Shown one piece after another: positions 1 to 7,900 of a stretch of 64,000 nt of DNA. The position numbers were made by a program, and so were the translations under genes. A model generated the notes under the pieces. It was given only the letters and a program-made list of their open reading frames with translations, did not search any database and was not told the origin of the DNA. The first letter of the stretch is position 1. The number at the start of each line of letters is the position of its first letter. Source of the stretch: Limnobacter litoralis (GTDB lineage Bacteria; Pseudomonadota; Gammaproteobacteria; Burkholderiales; Burkholderiaceae_B); the NCBI RefSeq assembly GCF_030160455.1, contig NZ_BSOJ01000012.1:62001-126000 (forward strand). Direction: 5' to 3'.

Positions 1-183
1 ATTGGTTTTGTAGACCCAACCGGTGTGGACCATGAGGCCATGGGGCGCGCTCTCAACAAGGCACTTTACAATTACATGCACGGCATTGGGCTTGATGCAG
101 ACGTGCGAAGCTGGTTTGAAGAAAAAGTGCCCCTGCCAACCGTTCACCGTGACTTTATCGAGATTGCACTGGGGAACTCTTGA
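1..183 (+). CDS. C-terminal end of an unknown protein (5' partial)
   Basis: An open frame runs from the first base of the window to a TGA at 181-183 and encodes the last 60 residues of a protein whose start lies outside. The tail contains the stretch GIGLDADVRSWFEEKVPLP and ends IEIALGNS. I do not recognise the family. It looks soluble, with mixed charge and no membrane segment. The GGAACT of a putative ECF-type promoter for the next gene lies inside its final codons (173-178), so the two genes are probably transcribed separately. The reading frame is convincing from its composition and lack of stops, but no function can be given. Confidence 0.6.
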   Translation: MGFVDPTGVDHEAMGRALNKALYNYMHGIGLDADVRSWFEEKVPLPTVHRDFIEIALGNS

Positions 184-201
184 GTGGCTTGTAGCTACTC
201 A
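173..201 (+). promoter_or_regulatory. HrpL-like ECF sigma promoter (hrp-box-like)
   Basis: GGAACT (173-178), a 16-base spacer and CTACTCA (195-201). This matches the HrpL-type pattern GGAACC-N15/16-CCACNNA with the second C of the -10 changed to T. The same T variant occurs at 33847 and 40355. The following start codon at 223 is about 15-20 bases past the expected transcription start. Found by eye; the sigma factor itself is not in the window. Confidence 0.55.
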
Positions 202-222
202 CTGCATTTTAGAGGCATGGCG

Positions 223-624
223 ATGAGCGATTTTTCGGGGTCGATGGGGTCTTTGTCAATTGGAGATGATCATCATCCAGACTTTGACGTGGCTGAATGG
301 ATGGGTTACGGCGCTGCTCACCATGCCATGGAAGTTCAACAAGCTGAGCAATTTAACAATGGCGCACAGGCAACAGCGCAAAGGCCCGCTTATGTTCCGC
401 CGAGTCCCCAGGTGCTGCATCAAAGAGGACGTTTCATTTGCAGCGCAATCGGCCTGGTGCTTTCGGGTTTGCTGGGGGTTGCGGGCGGGTACACATTGAG
501 CGCTCACAGGGAGGTCGTCGGTGGCGTGTTGATTGGATTGGCCGGATTGGGCTTGGGATGTTCGGCCGCCCTGTGTTGTCTAGGCGGGCAAAACGGGTCA
601 ATTGCGGGGTCTTCCCCTGTTTAG
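223..624 (+). CDS. Unknown 133-aa protein with two C-terminal transmembrane helices; candidate secreted effector
   Basis: The family is not recognised. The first 70 residues are hydrophilic and rich in Asp, His, Gln and Ala. Two hydrophobic segments follow, at about residues 71-91 and 98-120, both glycine- and alanine-rich with two adjacent Cys in the second. There is no N-terminal signal peptide. The ATG at 223 is preferred because AGAGG lies at 211-215 with good spacing. An ATG at 217 is possible. A GTG at 184 falls inside the putative promoter (173-201) and is rejected. The hrp-box-like promoter and the paired C-terminal helices would suit a type III secreted membrane-inserting protein, but that is inference from context only. 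Confidence 0.6.
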   Translation: MSDFSGSMGSLSIGDDHHPDFDVAEWMGYGAAHHAMEVQQAEQFNNGAQATAQRPAYVPPSPQVLHQRGRFICSAIGLVLSGLLGVAGGYTLSAHREVVGGVLIGLAGLGLGCSAALCCLGGQNGSIAGSSPV

Positions 625-639
625 TTCGCTTTAATTTAA

Positions 640-668
640 TTGAGTATTTGTTGCTAAAACGCTAAACT
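640..668 (+). promoter_or_regulatory. Possible sigma-70 promoter for the small basic protein and yggT
   Basis: TTGAGT (640-645), a 17-base spacer and TAAACT (663-668) lie in an AT-rich gap directly before the 707 start. Each hexamer matches the consensus at four of six positions. It is the best candidate in the 82-base gap, but weak. Confidence 0.3.
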
Positions 669-706
669 GACAGGCTGTTCAAGTTTTGTCATGAAGGAGT
701 TTCGAC

Positions 707-928
707 ATGCCTGCGACCAAGACAGTGAGTCAAGCGCCGTCAAAAGGCCGAGCGGCGGCGCCGTCCCGCAAGCCTTCTAAAACAGCATTGTCGCCAGCCG
801 AGGTGACTCCTCTGGAGCTTCTGGCTCCAACCAAGCCCGTTCGTCGCCGCCGCTCAGGCGCGGCAAAGCCCCGCAAGCTCAAGGGTGCCACCACTACATG
901 GCCGTTTCCAACTGGCTCTCGCCCCTGA
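707..928 (+). CDS. Small basic Lys/Arg/Ala/Pro-rich protein
   Basis: A 73-residue protein, strongly basic and low in complexity. It contains repeated Lys/Arg clusters (RRRRS near residue 47, KPRKLKG near 54) separated by Ala, Pro, Ser and Thr. A clear ribosome binding site, AAGGAG, lies about ten bases before the ATG. Composition recalls histone-H1-like or nucleic-acid-binding tails, but no family is recognised. It sits 18 bases upstream of the yggT gene and may be co-transcribed with it. A 123-codon frame on the opposite strand overlaps it but has no ribosome binding site and is treated as a shadow. Confidence 0.55.
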   Translation: MPATKTVSQAPSKGRAAAPSRKPSKTALSPAEVTPLELLAPTKPVRRRRSGAAKPRKLKGATTTWPFPTGSRP

Positions 929-946
929 TCGAAGGACTTTTTTCTG

Positions 947-1519
947 ATGTTGCTCATCAATATTGTCAGGTTGTTGCTTGAGACTGCAGCAAGCCTGTTG
1001 ACGTTTTGCCTGTTGTTGCGCGCCTTGATGCAGTGGGTTCGCATACACCCCAGTAATCCGCTGTCGCCCTTTATCTTCTCGATGACCGATTGGTTGGTCA
1101 AACCCTTGAGAAAAGGTATTCCGGGTTACGGTGGTCTGGACTGGGCGTCCATCTTCGGCGCCTTTCTGGTGGGTTTTTTGCTTCAGGTGCTTACGGTTTT
1201 GCTGTCGATTGCATTTTCCGGAATGAGCGGGCCTGGGCTGGTTGCGCTGGTCACTTTGACAATCCCGCTGGCCATTTTCTGGTTGGTGCGCAACATCGCT
1301 TATTTGTTGATGGGCATTGTTCTAATTCAAGTGCTGCTCAGCTGGGTCAATCCGTTTTCACCGATCGCCTCGATTTTAAGCGAATTGTCGAATCCGTTCT
1401 TGCAGCCTTTGCGACGCATTCTGCCGCAAGTGGGCAACGTGGATTTGTCTCCGCTGGTGTTTTTCTTGCTGCTACAGATTGTGATGATGGTGCTGCAAAG
1501 CCTGATGCCCGGTATGTAA
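947..1519 (+). CDS. yggT: YggT family integral membrane protein
   Basis: A 190-residue, very hydrophobic protein with the internal duplication typical of the YggT family. The first unit has HPSNPLSPF near residues 34-42 and WLVKPLRKGIPGYGGLD near 49-65. The second has WVNPFSPI near 133-140 and NPFLQPLRRILPQVGNVDLSP near 148-168. Each unit is flanked by transmembrane helices, about four to five in total. YggT proteins are inner-membrane proteins; members have been linked to osmotic stress and to chloroplast and cyanobacterial membrane functions, but the molecular role is unclear. Length matches the family. The ATG follows GAAGGA with suitable spacing. Confidence 0.9.
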   Translation: MLLINIVRLLLETAASLLTFCLLLRALMQWVRIHPSNPLSPFIFSMTDWLVKPLRKGIPGYGGLDWASIFGAFLVGFLLQVLTVLLSIAFSGMSGPGLVALVTLTIPLAIFWLVRNIAYLLMGIVLIQVLLSWVNPFSPIASILSELSNPFLQPLRRILPQVGNVDLSPLVFFLLLQIVMMVLQSLMPGM

Positions 1520-1544
1520 CAACCGGGCAGGGCTTCTGAACAGC

Positions 1545-2021
1545 TTAGTGGCTGACTCGTGAGGTGCCGCCTGAAGTAATGATTCGCACTCGATCACCTG
1601 GGCGGAAGGCTTCGTCGGCGTCTTGAACATAAGCCCGTAGCGAGCCGTTGTCCATCTTGACTGTAATCTCCAGACCTTGGCGGGTTGACGCGTTTTTCTC
1701 GATGGCTTGACCAGCAACTCCACCTGCCAGTGCGCCCAGCACCGCCCCGATTGTGCTGCCTTTGCCACCACCCACGTTGCTACCAGCCACACCGCCCACA
1801 ATGGCGCCCGCTGCGGTGCCTACATTGTTGGTGTCGCCTTGGATGGTGACTGTGCGCACACTCTCAACCACACCCTGTTCAATGTACTGGGCGCGACGTG
1901 CCTCACCTTCGCGATAGACCGAGCCCGATGTGCTTTGTGAGGCACAGCCAGTGAGTGCGCCCAGGGTAATCAAACCAATGGCACCGATTGCTTTCCAAGA
2001 TTGAATTCCGTTTTTCATCAT
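1545..2021 (-). CDS. Glycine-zipper outer-membrane lipoprotein (SlyB-like)
   Basis: A 158-residue lipoprotein. The N-terminus is a signal peptide ending in the lipobox LTGC with the acylated Cys at residue 26. Residues about 65-105 form a Gly/Ala-rich two-helix glycine-zipper (GAIVGGVAGSNVGGG, VLGALAGGVAGQAIEK). A C-terminal beta-rich part follows (ITVKMDNG, FRPGDRVRIITSG). This is the SlyB/Pcp/OsmB-type 2TM layout of small outer-membrane lipoproteins that respond to envelope stress. The start is at the paired ATG codons 2021/2018 behind AGGAAC. A longer frame reaching 2126 would overlap the next gene and would bury the signal peptide, so it is rejected. Confidence 0.85.
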   Translation of the reverse strand: MMKNGIQSWKAIGAIGLITLGALTGCASQSTSGSVYREGEARRAQYIEQGVVESVRTVTIQGDTNNVGTAAGAIVGGVAGSNVGGGKGSTIGAVLGALAGGVAGQAIEKNASTRQGLEITVKMDNGSLRAYVQDADEAFRPGDRVRIITSGGTSRVSH

Positions 2022-2040
2022 ACTGTTCCTGTTTGTTGAC

Positions 2041-2982
2041 TTACAGCGCTTCGCCGAACTCGGCCTTGAAGCGCTCTTCGATTTCCGTGCGACTAAAGGC
2101 GTAGTTTTGGCCGCCTTTGTGCGCAATTTTCAATGCCCCCATCAAGCTTGCAAGTTTGGCTGCTTTCAACACCGGCATGCCATTGGATAAACCATACAAC
2201 AAACCGCCACGGTAGGCATCTCCACAGCCTGTTGGGTCTGCGATCTCTGATGCCTTAACGCATCGTATGTCATGACGTTGACCATTCACAAACACCCAGC
2301 TGCCCTCGGCACCCCGGGTAACGATGAGTGCTTCCAGTCGGCTTGCCAGTTCTTCCAGCGTGTTTCCCGTCTTGTCACACAACATCTTGGCCTCATAGTC
2401 ATTGACTGCGGCGTAGCTTGCAAGTTCAATGAAGCGATCCAGCTCGGCTTTGCCAAACATGGGAAGACCCTGACCTGGATCGAATACAAATGGAACACTT
2501 GCGGCAGCAAACTGTTCCGCATGCTGGATCATGCCGTCGCGACCATCGGGCGCAATAATTCCAAGTGCAATGTCGCCTGCTGATTCAACCGTGTTGAGGT
2601 GTGAGTGCGTCATCGCGCCGGGGTGGAATGCCGTGATCTGGTTGTCATCGAGATCAGTGGTGATGAAGGCCTGGGCCGTGAACTCCGAGTCAACGGTACG
2701 CAGGCTGCTGCAGTCAATACCCAGGTGCTGGAAGCGATTCAAATAGCCCGCTGCGTCGTGACCCACCGTGGCCATCGGCACTGGGTTGCCACCCAGCATT
2801 TTCAGACCGTACGTAATATTGCCTGCACAACCGCCCCAGTCCTTTCTCAAGGTGGGCACTAAAAAGGCGACATTCAGGATATGCACCTGATCTGGCAGGA
2901 TCTGGTCTTTAAATCGACCTTCAAACACCATGATGGTGTCAAAGGCGATGGATCCGCAAATCAGGACTCGTTTGCTGCTCAT
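2041..2982 (-). CDS. PfkB-family carbohydrate/nucleoside kinase
   Basis: A 313-residue ribokinase/PfkB-fold kinase. The N-terminal strand CGSIAFDTI and the WGGCAGNITYGL motif near residues 50-61 form the substrate-binding start. The second PfkB signature DPTGCGDAYRGG lies at 249-260, with Asp255 as the expected catalytic base and the GCGD anion hole. The family phosphorylates sugars or nucleosides with ATP. The substrate cannot be read from sequence; adenosine-kinase-like members are close in style. Length is normal. It lies just upstream of the lipoprotein gene (19 bases) and downstream of the zinc-ribbon gene on the same strand. Confidence 0.85.
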   Translation of the reverse strand: MSSKRVLICGSIAFDTIMVFEGRFKDQILPDQVHILNVAFLVPTLRKDWGGCAGNITYGLKMLGGNPVPMATVGHDAAGYLNRFQHLGIDCSSLRTVDSEFTAQAFITTDLDDNQITAFHPGAMTHSHLNTVESAGDIALGIIAPDGRDGMIQHAEQFAAASVPFVFDPGQGLPMFGKAELDRFIELASYAAVNDYEAKMLCDKTGNTLEELASRLEALIVTRGAEGSWVFVNGQRHDIRCVKASEIADPTGCGDAYRGGLLYGLSNGMPVLKAAKLASLMGALKIAHKGGQNYAFSRTEIEERFKAEFGEAL

Positions 2983-3001
2983 GGGTTAAATCCTTGGTGG
3001 T

Positions 3002-3778
3002 TCAAATGAAATCGGGACTGCCGTCCAGCAATTCTAGCCTGAAGCCGGCGGTTTCTCGCTCTGGCAGTTGTTGCTTGAGCTTGCTCAGGTTCAAATAGGC
3101 ACTTAATTCAAGCGTGGCCCCCGGGGGCACGGGAAGATTCGGTGAAATGTGCTTGTCCCGAAGTTGGTAATCAGCGGGCTTTAACGTCCGCACGGCAAGC
3201 ACTTGCTCATTGGAGTCGACCAGCGTGACGCGCAAATGTGGCCAGTGGGCTGGCAAATGTTGTTGATTTTTGAGTGTCAGTTCAAGCACAACCTCGTCGG
3301 AGTTGCGCTTGTTCAGCCCGCTGCCTTCAATTCTCAATGCCGCAGTGGCGGGCAATGCTGTCCAGCGTTGAAGCCAGGCGGGGGCGTTGGAAAGAGTTTG
3401 ATTGTTCAGGGGCAACTGCTGAAGCAGGGTGGTTCGAAAGCCCAAGGCCACTTGCATGGCCAGCAGCAGTATCAGGCTGGGTAAAGCAATTCGGGCCCAG
3501 ACGGGCAAGCCCATGAATCGTTGGGTCAACCTTGGCGCGGGTGTTGAAAAGCCCTGTAGATCGGGTAGTGTCTCCGTGGCCGGGGCAGGGCTGGACTCAT
3601 CGGAGGCACCAAGTTTGAGATTGGCCCACACTGTGGAGTCTGCCGCGGTAAGGTGTTCAATGCCAGAAAAAACGGACTTGCATTGCCCACATCGAACCTG
3701 GCCATCGTGCAGTTGAAGTTGCCCCGCGCTGACCTTGAACAGCGTATTGCATCGGGGGCAACGGGTTGCAAGACTCAT
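3002..3778 (-). CDS. Zinc-ribbon and DUF3426 membrane protein
   Basis: A 258-residue protein. It starts with an MJ0042-type zinc ribbon (Cys7, Cys10, Cys30, Cys33 in CPRC and CGQC). A linker and one transmembrane helix near residues 111-132 follow, then a DUF3426 domain that is probably periplasmic. Function is unknown; in Burkholderiales this gene often follows prmA, as here. The ATG at 3778 overlaps the prmA stop in an ATGA arrangement, so translation is coupled. A longer upstream frame to 3859 lies inside prmA and is rejected. Confidence 0.85.
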   Translation of the reverse strand: MSLATRCPRCNTLFKVSAGQLQLHDGQVRCGQCKSVFSGIEHLTAADSTVWANLKLGASDESSPAPATETLPDLQGFSTPAPRLTQRFMGLPVWARIALPSLILLLAMQVALGFRTTLLQQLPLNNQTLSNAPAWLQRWTALPATAALRIEGSGLNKRNSDEVVLELTLKNQQHLPAHWPHLRVTLVDSNEQVLAVRTLKPADYQLRDKHISPNLPVPPGATLELSAYLNLSKLKQQLPERETAGFRLELLDGSPDFI

Positions 3779-4713
3779 GCTGTGGTGTCGGATATGCCCT
3801 TTTGGCCGTGCAGGCAAACCCAGCCGTCGCGTTCGGCCCACACGCGCATGGGCATCCATTGGGCGTAATGGGCGATCACCTCGTCGGCCTGTCGGGCAAG
3901 CACCCCCGACAGCACAAGGTCTCCGCCCTCTTCAACGTGCTGACACAAGCTGGGGGCCAGCAGCTTGAGTGGATTGGAAAGAATATTGGCCACCACCACT
4001 GGAAACTGTCGTTTGGCGGCCGGATAGTCGGGCAAGCCGCATGGCATGGTCACCCCGTTGCGCTCCGCATTGTAGGCCGTACTTTCAACCGCTTGAGGGT
4101 CAATGTCCACACCCACTGCAGCGCGGGCACCCAGTTTCAAGGCTGCGATGCCCAAAATGCCAGACCCACAGCCGTAGTCGAGTATGTCCATGTCGCTTAG
4201 CGCATGTTCGCAAAGCCAGGTGAGACACAAGGCGGTGGTTGGATGCGAGCCGGTGCCGAAGGCCAGGCCGGGGTCCAGCCGCAGGTTGATTCGGCGATCG
4301 TCGGCTTCGGTGTCGTGCCAGGTGGGCACGATCCAGAGCTTGTCGGTGATTGGAATGGGGTCAAACTGGGATTGAGTCAAACGCACCCAGTCTTCCTGGG
4401 GAACGTCGCTGAATTCGACCTTGACCCCGTCGAGCAGGTCTGCCGGAATTTCAGCGAAGATTTGCTCGCCTTCCTGTCGGTTGCGAAACAGCGCGACCAC
4501 GTGATTGATGTCCCAGGCTGCCGACTCGGGCTCCATGCCGGGTTCGCCGAACAAGGGTTGCTCTTCATCGCTGTCAGCCAGCGCATCTTCAAGGCTGACC
4601 GCCAACGCACCCAACTCCATCAAAGCGTCAGACACTTCGTCTGCCGCTGCAAAAGGCAGGGTGAGCTTTGCCTGCGTCAGGGGTGGGGCTGCTGACAGGT
4701 CAGTTTGGGTCAT
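3775..4713 (-). CDS. prmA: Ribosomal protein L11 methyltransferase
   Basis: A 312-residue class I SAM-dependent methyltransferase that trimethylates ribosomal protein L11. The N-terminal L11-recognition domain is followed by the catalytic domain. Motif I is [17 protein letters not shown] near residues 178-194, and the acidic strand end [10 protein letters not shown] lies near 199-208. The post-II motif [10 protein letters not shown] is the family's NPxx-like active-site strand. Length is near the usual 290-300. It overlaps accC upstream and the zinc-ribbon gene downstream by four bases each (ATGA), which places it in one accB-accC-prmA transcription unit. Confidence 0.95.
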   Translation of the reverse strand: MTQTDLSAAPPLTQAKLTLPFAAADEVSDALMELGALAVSLEDALADSDEEQPLFGEPGMEPESAAWDINHVVALFRNRQEGEQIFAEIPADLLDGVKVEFSDVPQEDWVRLTQSQFDPIPITDKLWIVPTWHDTEADDRRINLRLDPGLAFGTGSHPTTALCLTWLCEHALSDMDILDYGCGSGILGIAALKLGARAAVGVDIDPQAVESTAYNAERNGVTMPCGLPDYPAAKRQFPVVVANILSNPLKLLAPSLCQHVEEGGDLVLSGVLARQADEVIAHYAQWMPMRVWAERDGWVCLHGQKGISDTTA

Positions 4714-6059
4714 TTGGAACGCTGCTCCAGTTTGTGTTCAAGGTAGTGAATGCTTGTACCACCTTCCACAAAGCGGGCGTCTTCCATCAGTTCGCGGTGA
4801 AGTGCCGTGTTGGTTTTGATGCCATCCACAACCAGTTCAGACAGGGCCTGCCGCATGCGGGCAATCGCCTGCTGACGGGTTTCACCGTAACTGATGACCT
4901 TGGCAATCATGGAGTCGTAGTGAGGGGGTACGTTGTAGCCGCTGTAGACGTGTGAATCGACCCGGATGCCAGGTCCGCCCGGTGCATGCCAGGACTTGAT
5001 GGGGCCAGGCGATGGGGTGAACTTGAAAGGATCTTCCGCGTTGATTCGGCACTCAATGGCGTGACCGCGCTGTTCGATGTTCTTTTGTTTGAAACGCAGC
5101 TTTTCGCCATAGGCGATGCGAATCTGCTCTTGAACAATGTCGATGCCCGTGATCATTTCGGTGACTGGGTGTTCCACCTGCACGCGGGTGTTCATTTCAA
5201 TGAAATAAAACTCACCGTTCTCGTATAAAAATTCAAACGTGCCTGCGCCTCGGTACGCAATTTTCCGGCAAGCCTCAGCACACCGTTCACCAATTCGCTC
5301 GATCAGACGACGTGGAATGTGCGGCGCTGGTGCCTCTTCGATGACCTTTTGATGCCGGCGCTGCATGGAGCAGTCCCGTTCGCCCAGCCAGACCGCGTTG
5401 CGGTGTTCGTCGGCAAGAATCTGGATTTCAATGTGGCGCGGGTTTTCCAGAAATTTTTCCATGTAAACCGCCGGGTTGCCAAATGCGGCACCCGCCTCGG
5501 TTTTGGTCATGGTGACGGCATTGAGCAACGCCGCCTCGGTGTGCACGACCCGCATGCCGCGCCCACCGCCGCCGCCGGCCGCCTTGATGATGACGGGGTA
5601 GCCGATTTGGCGTGCAATTCTCACGATTTCGCGGGGATCGTCGGGCAATTCACCTTCGGAACCGGGTACACAGGGCACGCCTGCGGCGATCATGGCCTGC
5701 TTGGCAGACACTTTGTCGCCCATCAACAGGATGGATTCCGCTCGGGGTCCAATGAACACAAAGCCGCTTTTCTCAACGCGATCTGCAAAGCTGGCGTTTT
5801 CAGACAGAAAGCCGTAGCCGGGGTGAATCGCCTCGGAATCGGTGACTTCAGCCGCGCTGATGATGGCCGGGATGTTGAGGTAGCTTTCGCGCGAGGGTGC
5901 CGGGCCTATGCAAACAGACTCATCGGCCAGCTTGACGTATTTGGCGTCGGTGTCGGCCAGTGAATGCACTGCAACCGTCTTGATGCCCATTTCACGGCAA
6001 GCGCGCAAAACGCGCAGGGCGATTTCGCCCCGATTCGCGATCAGGATCTTTCCAAACAT
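4710..6059 (-). CDS. accC: Acetyl-CoA carboxylase, biotin carboxylase subunit
   Basis: A 449-residue biotin carboxylase, the ATP- and bicarbonate-dependent step that charges biotin on AccB for malonyl-CoA synthesis. Visible are the N-terminal [14 protein letters not shown] signature, the ATP-grasp glycine-rich loop [11 protein letters not shown] near residues 160-170, the [16 protein letters not shown] segment near 228-243, and [16 protein letters not shown] near 287-302, which contains catalytic Glu and Arg residues. Length is exactly that of the family. It is 15 bases downstream of accB and overlaps prmA. Confidence 0.98.
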   Translation of the reverse strand: MFGKILIANRGEIALRVLRACREMGIKTVAVHSLADTDAKYVKLADESVCIGPAPSRESYLNIPAIISAAEVTDSEAIHPGYGFLSENASFADRVEKSGFVFIGPRAESILLMGDKVSAKQAMIAAGVPCVPGSEGELPDDPREIVRIARQIGYPVIIKAAGGGGGRGMRVVHTEAALLNAVTMTKTEAGAAFGNPAVYMEKFLENPRHIEIQILADEHRNAVWLGERDCSMQRRHQKVIEEAPAPHIPRRLIERIGERCAEACRKIAYRGAGTFEFLYENGEFYFIEMNTRVQVEHPVTEMITGIDIVQEQIRIAYGEKLRFKQKNIEQRGHAIECRINAEDPFKFTPSPGPIKSWHAPGGPGIRVDSHVYSGYNVPPHYDSMIAKVISYGETRQQAIARMRQALSELVVDGIKTNTALHRELMEDARFVEGGTSIHYLEHKLEQRSK

Positions 6060-6074
6060 GGTGATCGCCTCCGC

Positions 6075-6542
6075 TTATTCGATGATGAACAGGGGCTGGC
6101 CGAATTCCACGGGTTGACCATTGTCGACCAACACGGCCTTGATCACGCCTGTTTTGTCGGCTTCGATTTCATTCAGAAGTTTCATGGCTTCGATGATGCA
6201 GATGGTGTCGCCTTCCTTGACGCTTGAACCCACTTCGACGAAGTTGGGTGCGCCGGGGCTGGAGGCGCGATAAAACGTGCCCACCATTGGAGAGGCGACC
6301 TTGTGCCCGGCTTCGGCGGCGGCAGCTGGCGCACTGGCGCCTGCCTGTGGTGCAGCAGCTGCCTGGGCAGATGCTGCAGGAACCGCTTGCGGCGCCATCA
6401 TGGGTTGGGCGGCCATCATCTGGAACTGGGGCGGTTGGCTTTTGACAATTCGTACCTTGCCTTCGCCTTCGGTGACTTCAAGTTCGGAGATGTCTGATTC
6501 GGCAACCAGATCAATCAGGGTTTTTAGCTTTCTGAGGTCCAT
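6075..6542 (-). CDS. accB: Acetyl-CoA carboxylase, biotin carboxyl carrier protein
   Basis: A 155-residue BCCP. An N-terminal helical domain ([13 protein letters not shown]) is followed by the flexible Ala/Pro/Gln-rich linker at about residues 45-80. The C-terminal biotinyl domain carries the biotinylation motif [12 protein letters not shown] with biotin-accepting Lys121. The protein shuttles carboxybiotin between AccC and the carboxyltransferase AccAD. It is the first gene of the accB-accC-prmA run and has the 173-base gap 6543-6715 upstream, where its promoter should lie. Confidence 0.98.
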   Translation of the reverse strand: MDLRKLKTLIDLVAESDISELEVTEGEGKVRIVKSQPPQFQMMAAQPMMAPQAVPAASAQAAAAPQAGASAPAAAAEAGHKVASPMVGTFYRASSPGAPNFVEVGSSVKEGDTICIIEAMKLLNEIEADKTGVIKAVLVDNGQPVEFGQPLFIIE

Positions 6543-6568
6543 GTGTGAGCTCCATCATGGGATGTTAT

Positions 6569-6597
6569 CTTTTAGTTTTAATGCGAAAAATCGGCAA
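6569..6597 (-). promoter_or_regulatory. Possible sigma-70 promoter of accB-accC-prmA
   Basis: On the minus strand TTGCCG (6597-6592), a 17-base spacer and TAAAAG (6574-6569) lie 27 bases before the accB start. Four of six positions match in each hexamer. It is the best candidate in this AT-rich gap, but not certain. Confidence 0.35.
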
Positions 6598-6715
6598 TTT
6601 CTTGTAACTTCGCTTATTGTGCCCCCTGATTGGCAGGGGTTGCAAGGTCAAATCACGGGAAGTGCCTTTGCGCCCGGTGCGATGACCGCAGCGATGCGAA
6701 AGCATACTCCAAAAA

Positions 6716-7216
6716 TTACTGACCGAGCGCCGCTTTGATCTCGCTCATCTGAATTCGGCCTGCTTTTTTCATTAAAACATTACCATCTTCGTCTAAAACT
6801 ACAGTAAAGGGTAATCCGCCTTGGGAATTCCCCAGTTTTTCGGCCAGCTCCGAGCCGCCAAATCCGGCCAGTGCAACCGGGTAACTCACCGGGGTTTTCT
6901 CAAGAAACGTGTTGACGTTGGCGGTGTTGTCGACAGCAATTCCAATCAATTCGACCTGCTGGGCCTTCAGTGCTGGGTAAAGCGCGCTGAGTTCGGGCAT
7001 TTCCTCGACACAGGGGGGACACCAGGTGGCCCAGAAGTTCAGTACCACTTTTTTGCCGCGTAGGGCTGCAAGATCCAGTGAGCCTCCTTTGAAGGTGTTG
7101 AATGTATGGCCGGTCAGGGGGTAGCCCTCCGTTGGGTGTTTGGGCAAAGTGCCCACAAAAACGCCGACGACCAGTGCCAGAACGGCCAGTCCAATGGTGA
7201 GTGCGGTTTTCTTCAT
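6716..7216 (-). CDS. TlpA-like membrane-anchored or periplasmic thioredoxin-fold protein
   Basis: A 166-residue protein. An N-terminal hydrophobic segment (about residues 5-23) acts as signal anchor. A thioredoxin/AhpC-TSA-like domain follows, with the redox motif WCPPC (Cys66, Cys69) after LNFWAT. The family reduces periplasmic disulfides, for example in cytochrome maturation. A TlpA/ResA-type role is likely, but the client protein is not indicated by its neighbours. Its ATG overlaps the stop of the upstream nucleotidyltransferase-like gene by four bases, so the two are probably translated together. Confidence 0.88.
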   Translation of the reverse strand: MKKTALTIGLAVLALVVGVFVGTLPKHPTEGYPLTGHTFNTFKGGSLDLAALRGKKVVLNFWATWCPPCVEEMPELSALYPALKAQQVELIGIAVDNTANVNTFLEKTPVSYPVALAGFGGSELAEKLGNSQGGLPFTVVLDEDGNVLMKKAGRIQMSEIKAALGQ

Positions 7217-7839
7217 GTCGAGAGTCCAGCAGGTGGGTTGTAGGTGTCAAACAGGGCTTGCAGTCCATTTCGATCGGTTTGGAAGGTGAATTCGTCCTGG
7301 TTGTTTCGGTTCAGTAGACCCCTTCGATGGGTGGGCGTTGCAACGCCCAGCTTGAACCATCGGCGTTTCCATTGAAAGGCCACTGCCGGGTAGGTCTTGC
7401 CGGCGAGCAGGGCGTCGTCGCAAGGTTCTGCCTGCAGGTTGTGATTGAATAGCCAGTAATCGATTTCTTTGGGGTCGTCTGAAAAGACGATCAAGTGGAT
7501 GTCGGAGTGGTCGCTGGCCGTGCCGTTGACAACGGCGCCGTAGATGATGGGTTCAAATTCCGGTATTTGTGCCATGAATTCAAGCGCGACCGTGCGAAGG
7601 GACTGTAGCTGGGCGGGCTGAGTGTCTGACAGGTAGAGTGCCTGATAAGCCCGCAACTCATCCTGAATTTCCTGGTCACTGGGTATGCGGTCTTTGGGTA
7701 GTCGACTTTTTCCGGCCAGCTGTTTGATCGCTTTGGCCTTGGCCGACGGGTAATCGTAGCCATCTTCGGCAATCAAGCGGGCCGCCGTCATCGCAATTTC
7801 CGTGCGCAGATCGTCATGTGCTTCGAAGAATTCATCCAT
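7213..7839 (-). CDS. Nucleotidyltransferase-like protein of unknown role
   Basis: A 208-residue protein with an N-terminal helical part and a central motif resembling the nucleotidyltransferase core. After IIYG at residues 98-101, GAVVNGTASDHSDIHLIVFS recalls the G[GS]-x9-DxD motif. Here the second metal-binding Asp is replaced by His115 (SDIH), so activity is doubtful. Burkholderiales carry similar conserved proteins beside tlpA-like and mpl genes; no function is known to me. The ATG at 7839 is chosen because a longer frame to 7998 runs antisense into mpl. It is divergent from mpl with a 61-base gap. Confidence 0.6.
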   Translation of the reverse strand: MDEFFEAHDDLRTEIAMTAARLIAEDGYDYPSAKAKAIKQLAGKSRLPKDRIPSDQEIQDELRAYQALYLSDTQPAQLQSLRTVALEFMAQIPEFEPIIYGAVVNGTASDHSDIHLIVFSDDPKEIDYWLFNHNLQAEPCDDALLAGKTYPAVAFQWKRRWFKLGVATPTHRRGLLNRNNQDEFTFQTDRNGLQALFDTYNPPAGLST

Positions 7840-7900
7840 GGAGGCAGTGTATCCAAATTCGCAGGGTCTACAATAACGGGTTGTCGGAAAGGATAAAAAC

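Noticed and set aside
184-222. GTG 184 as start of the two-helix protein
   Set aside because: No ribosome binding site, and it falls within the putative promoter 173-201; ATG 223 has a good site.
730-1101. 123-codon minus-strand frame opposite the small basic protein and yggT
   Set aside because: Overlaps well-supported yggT and lacks a ribosome binding site.
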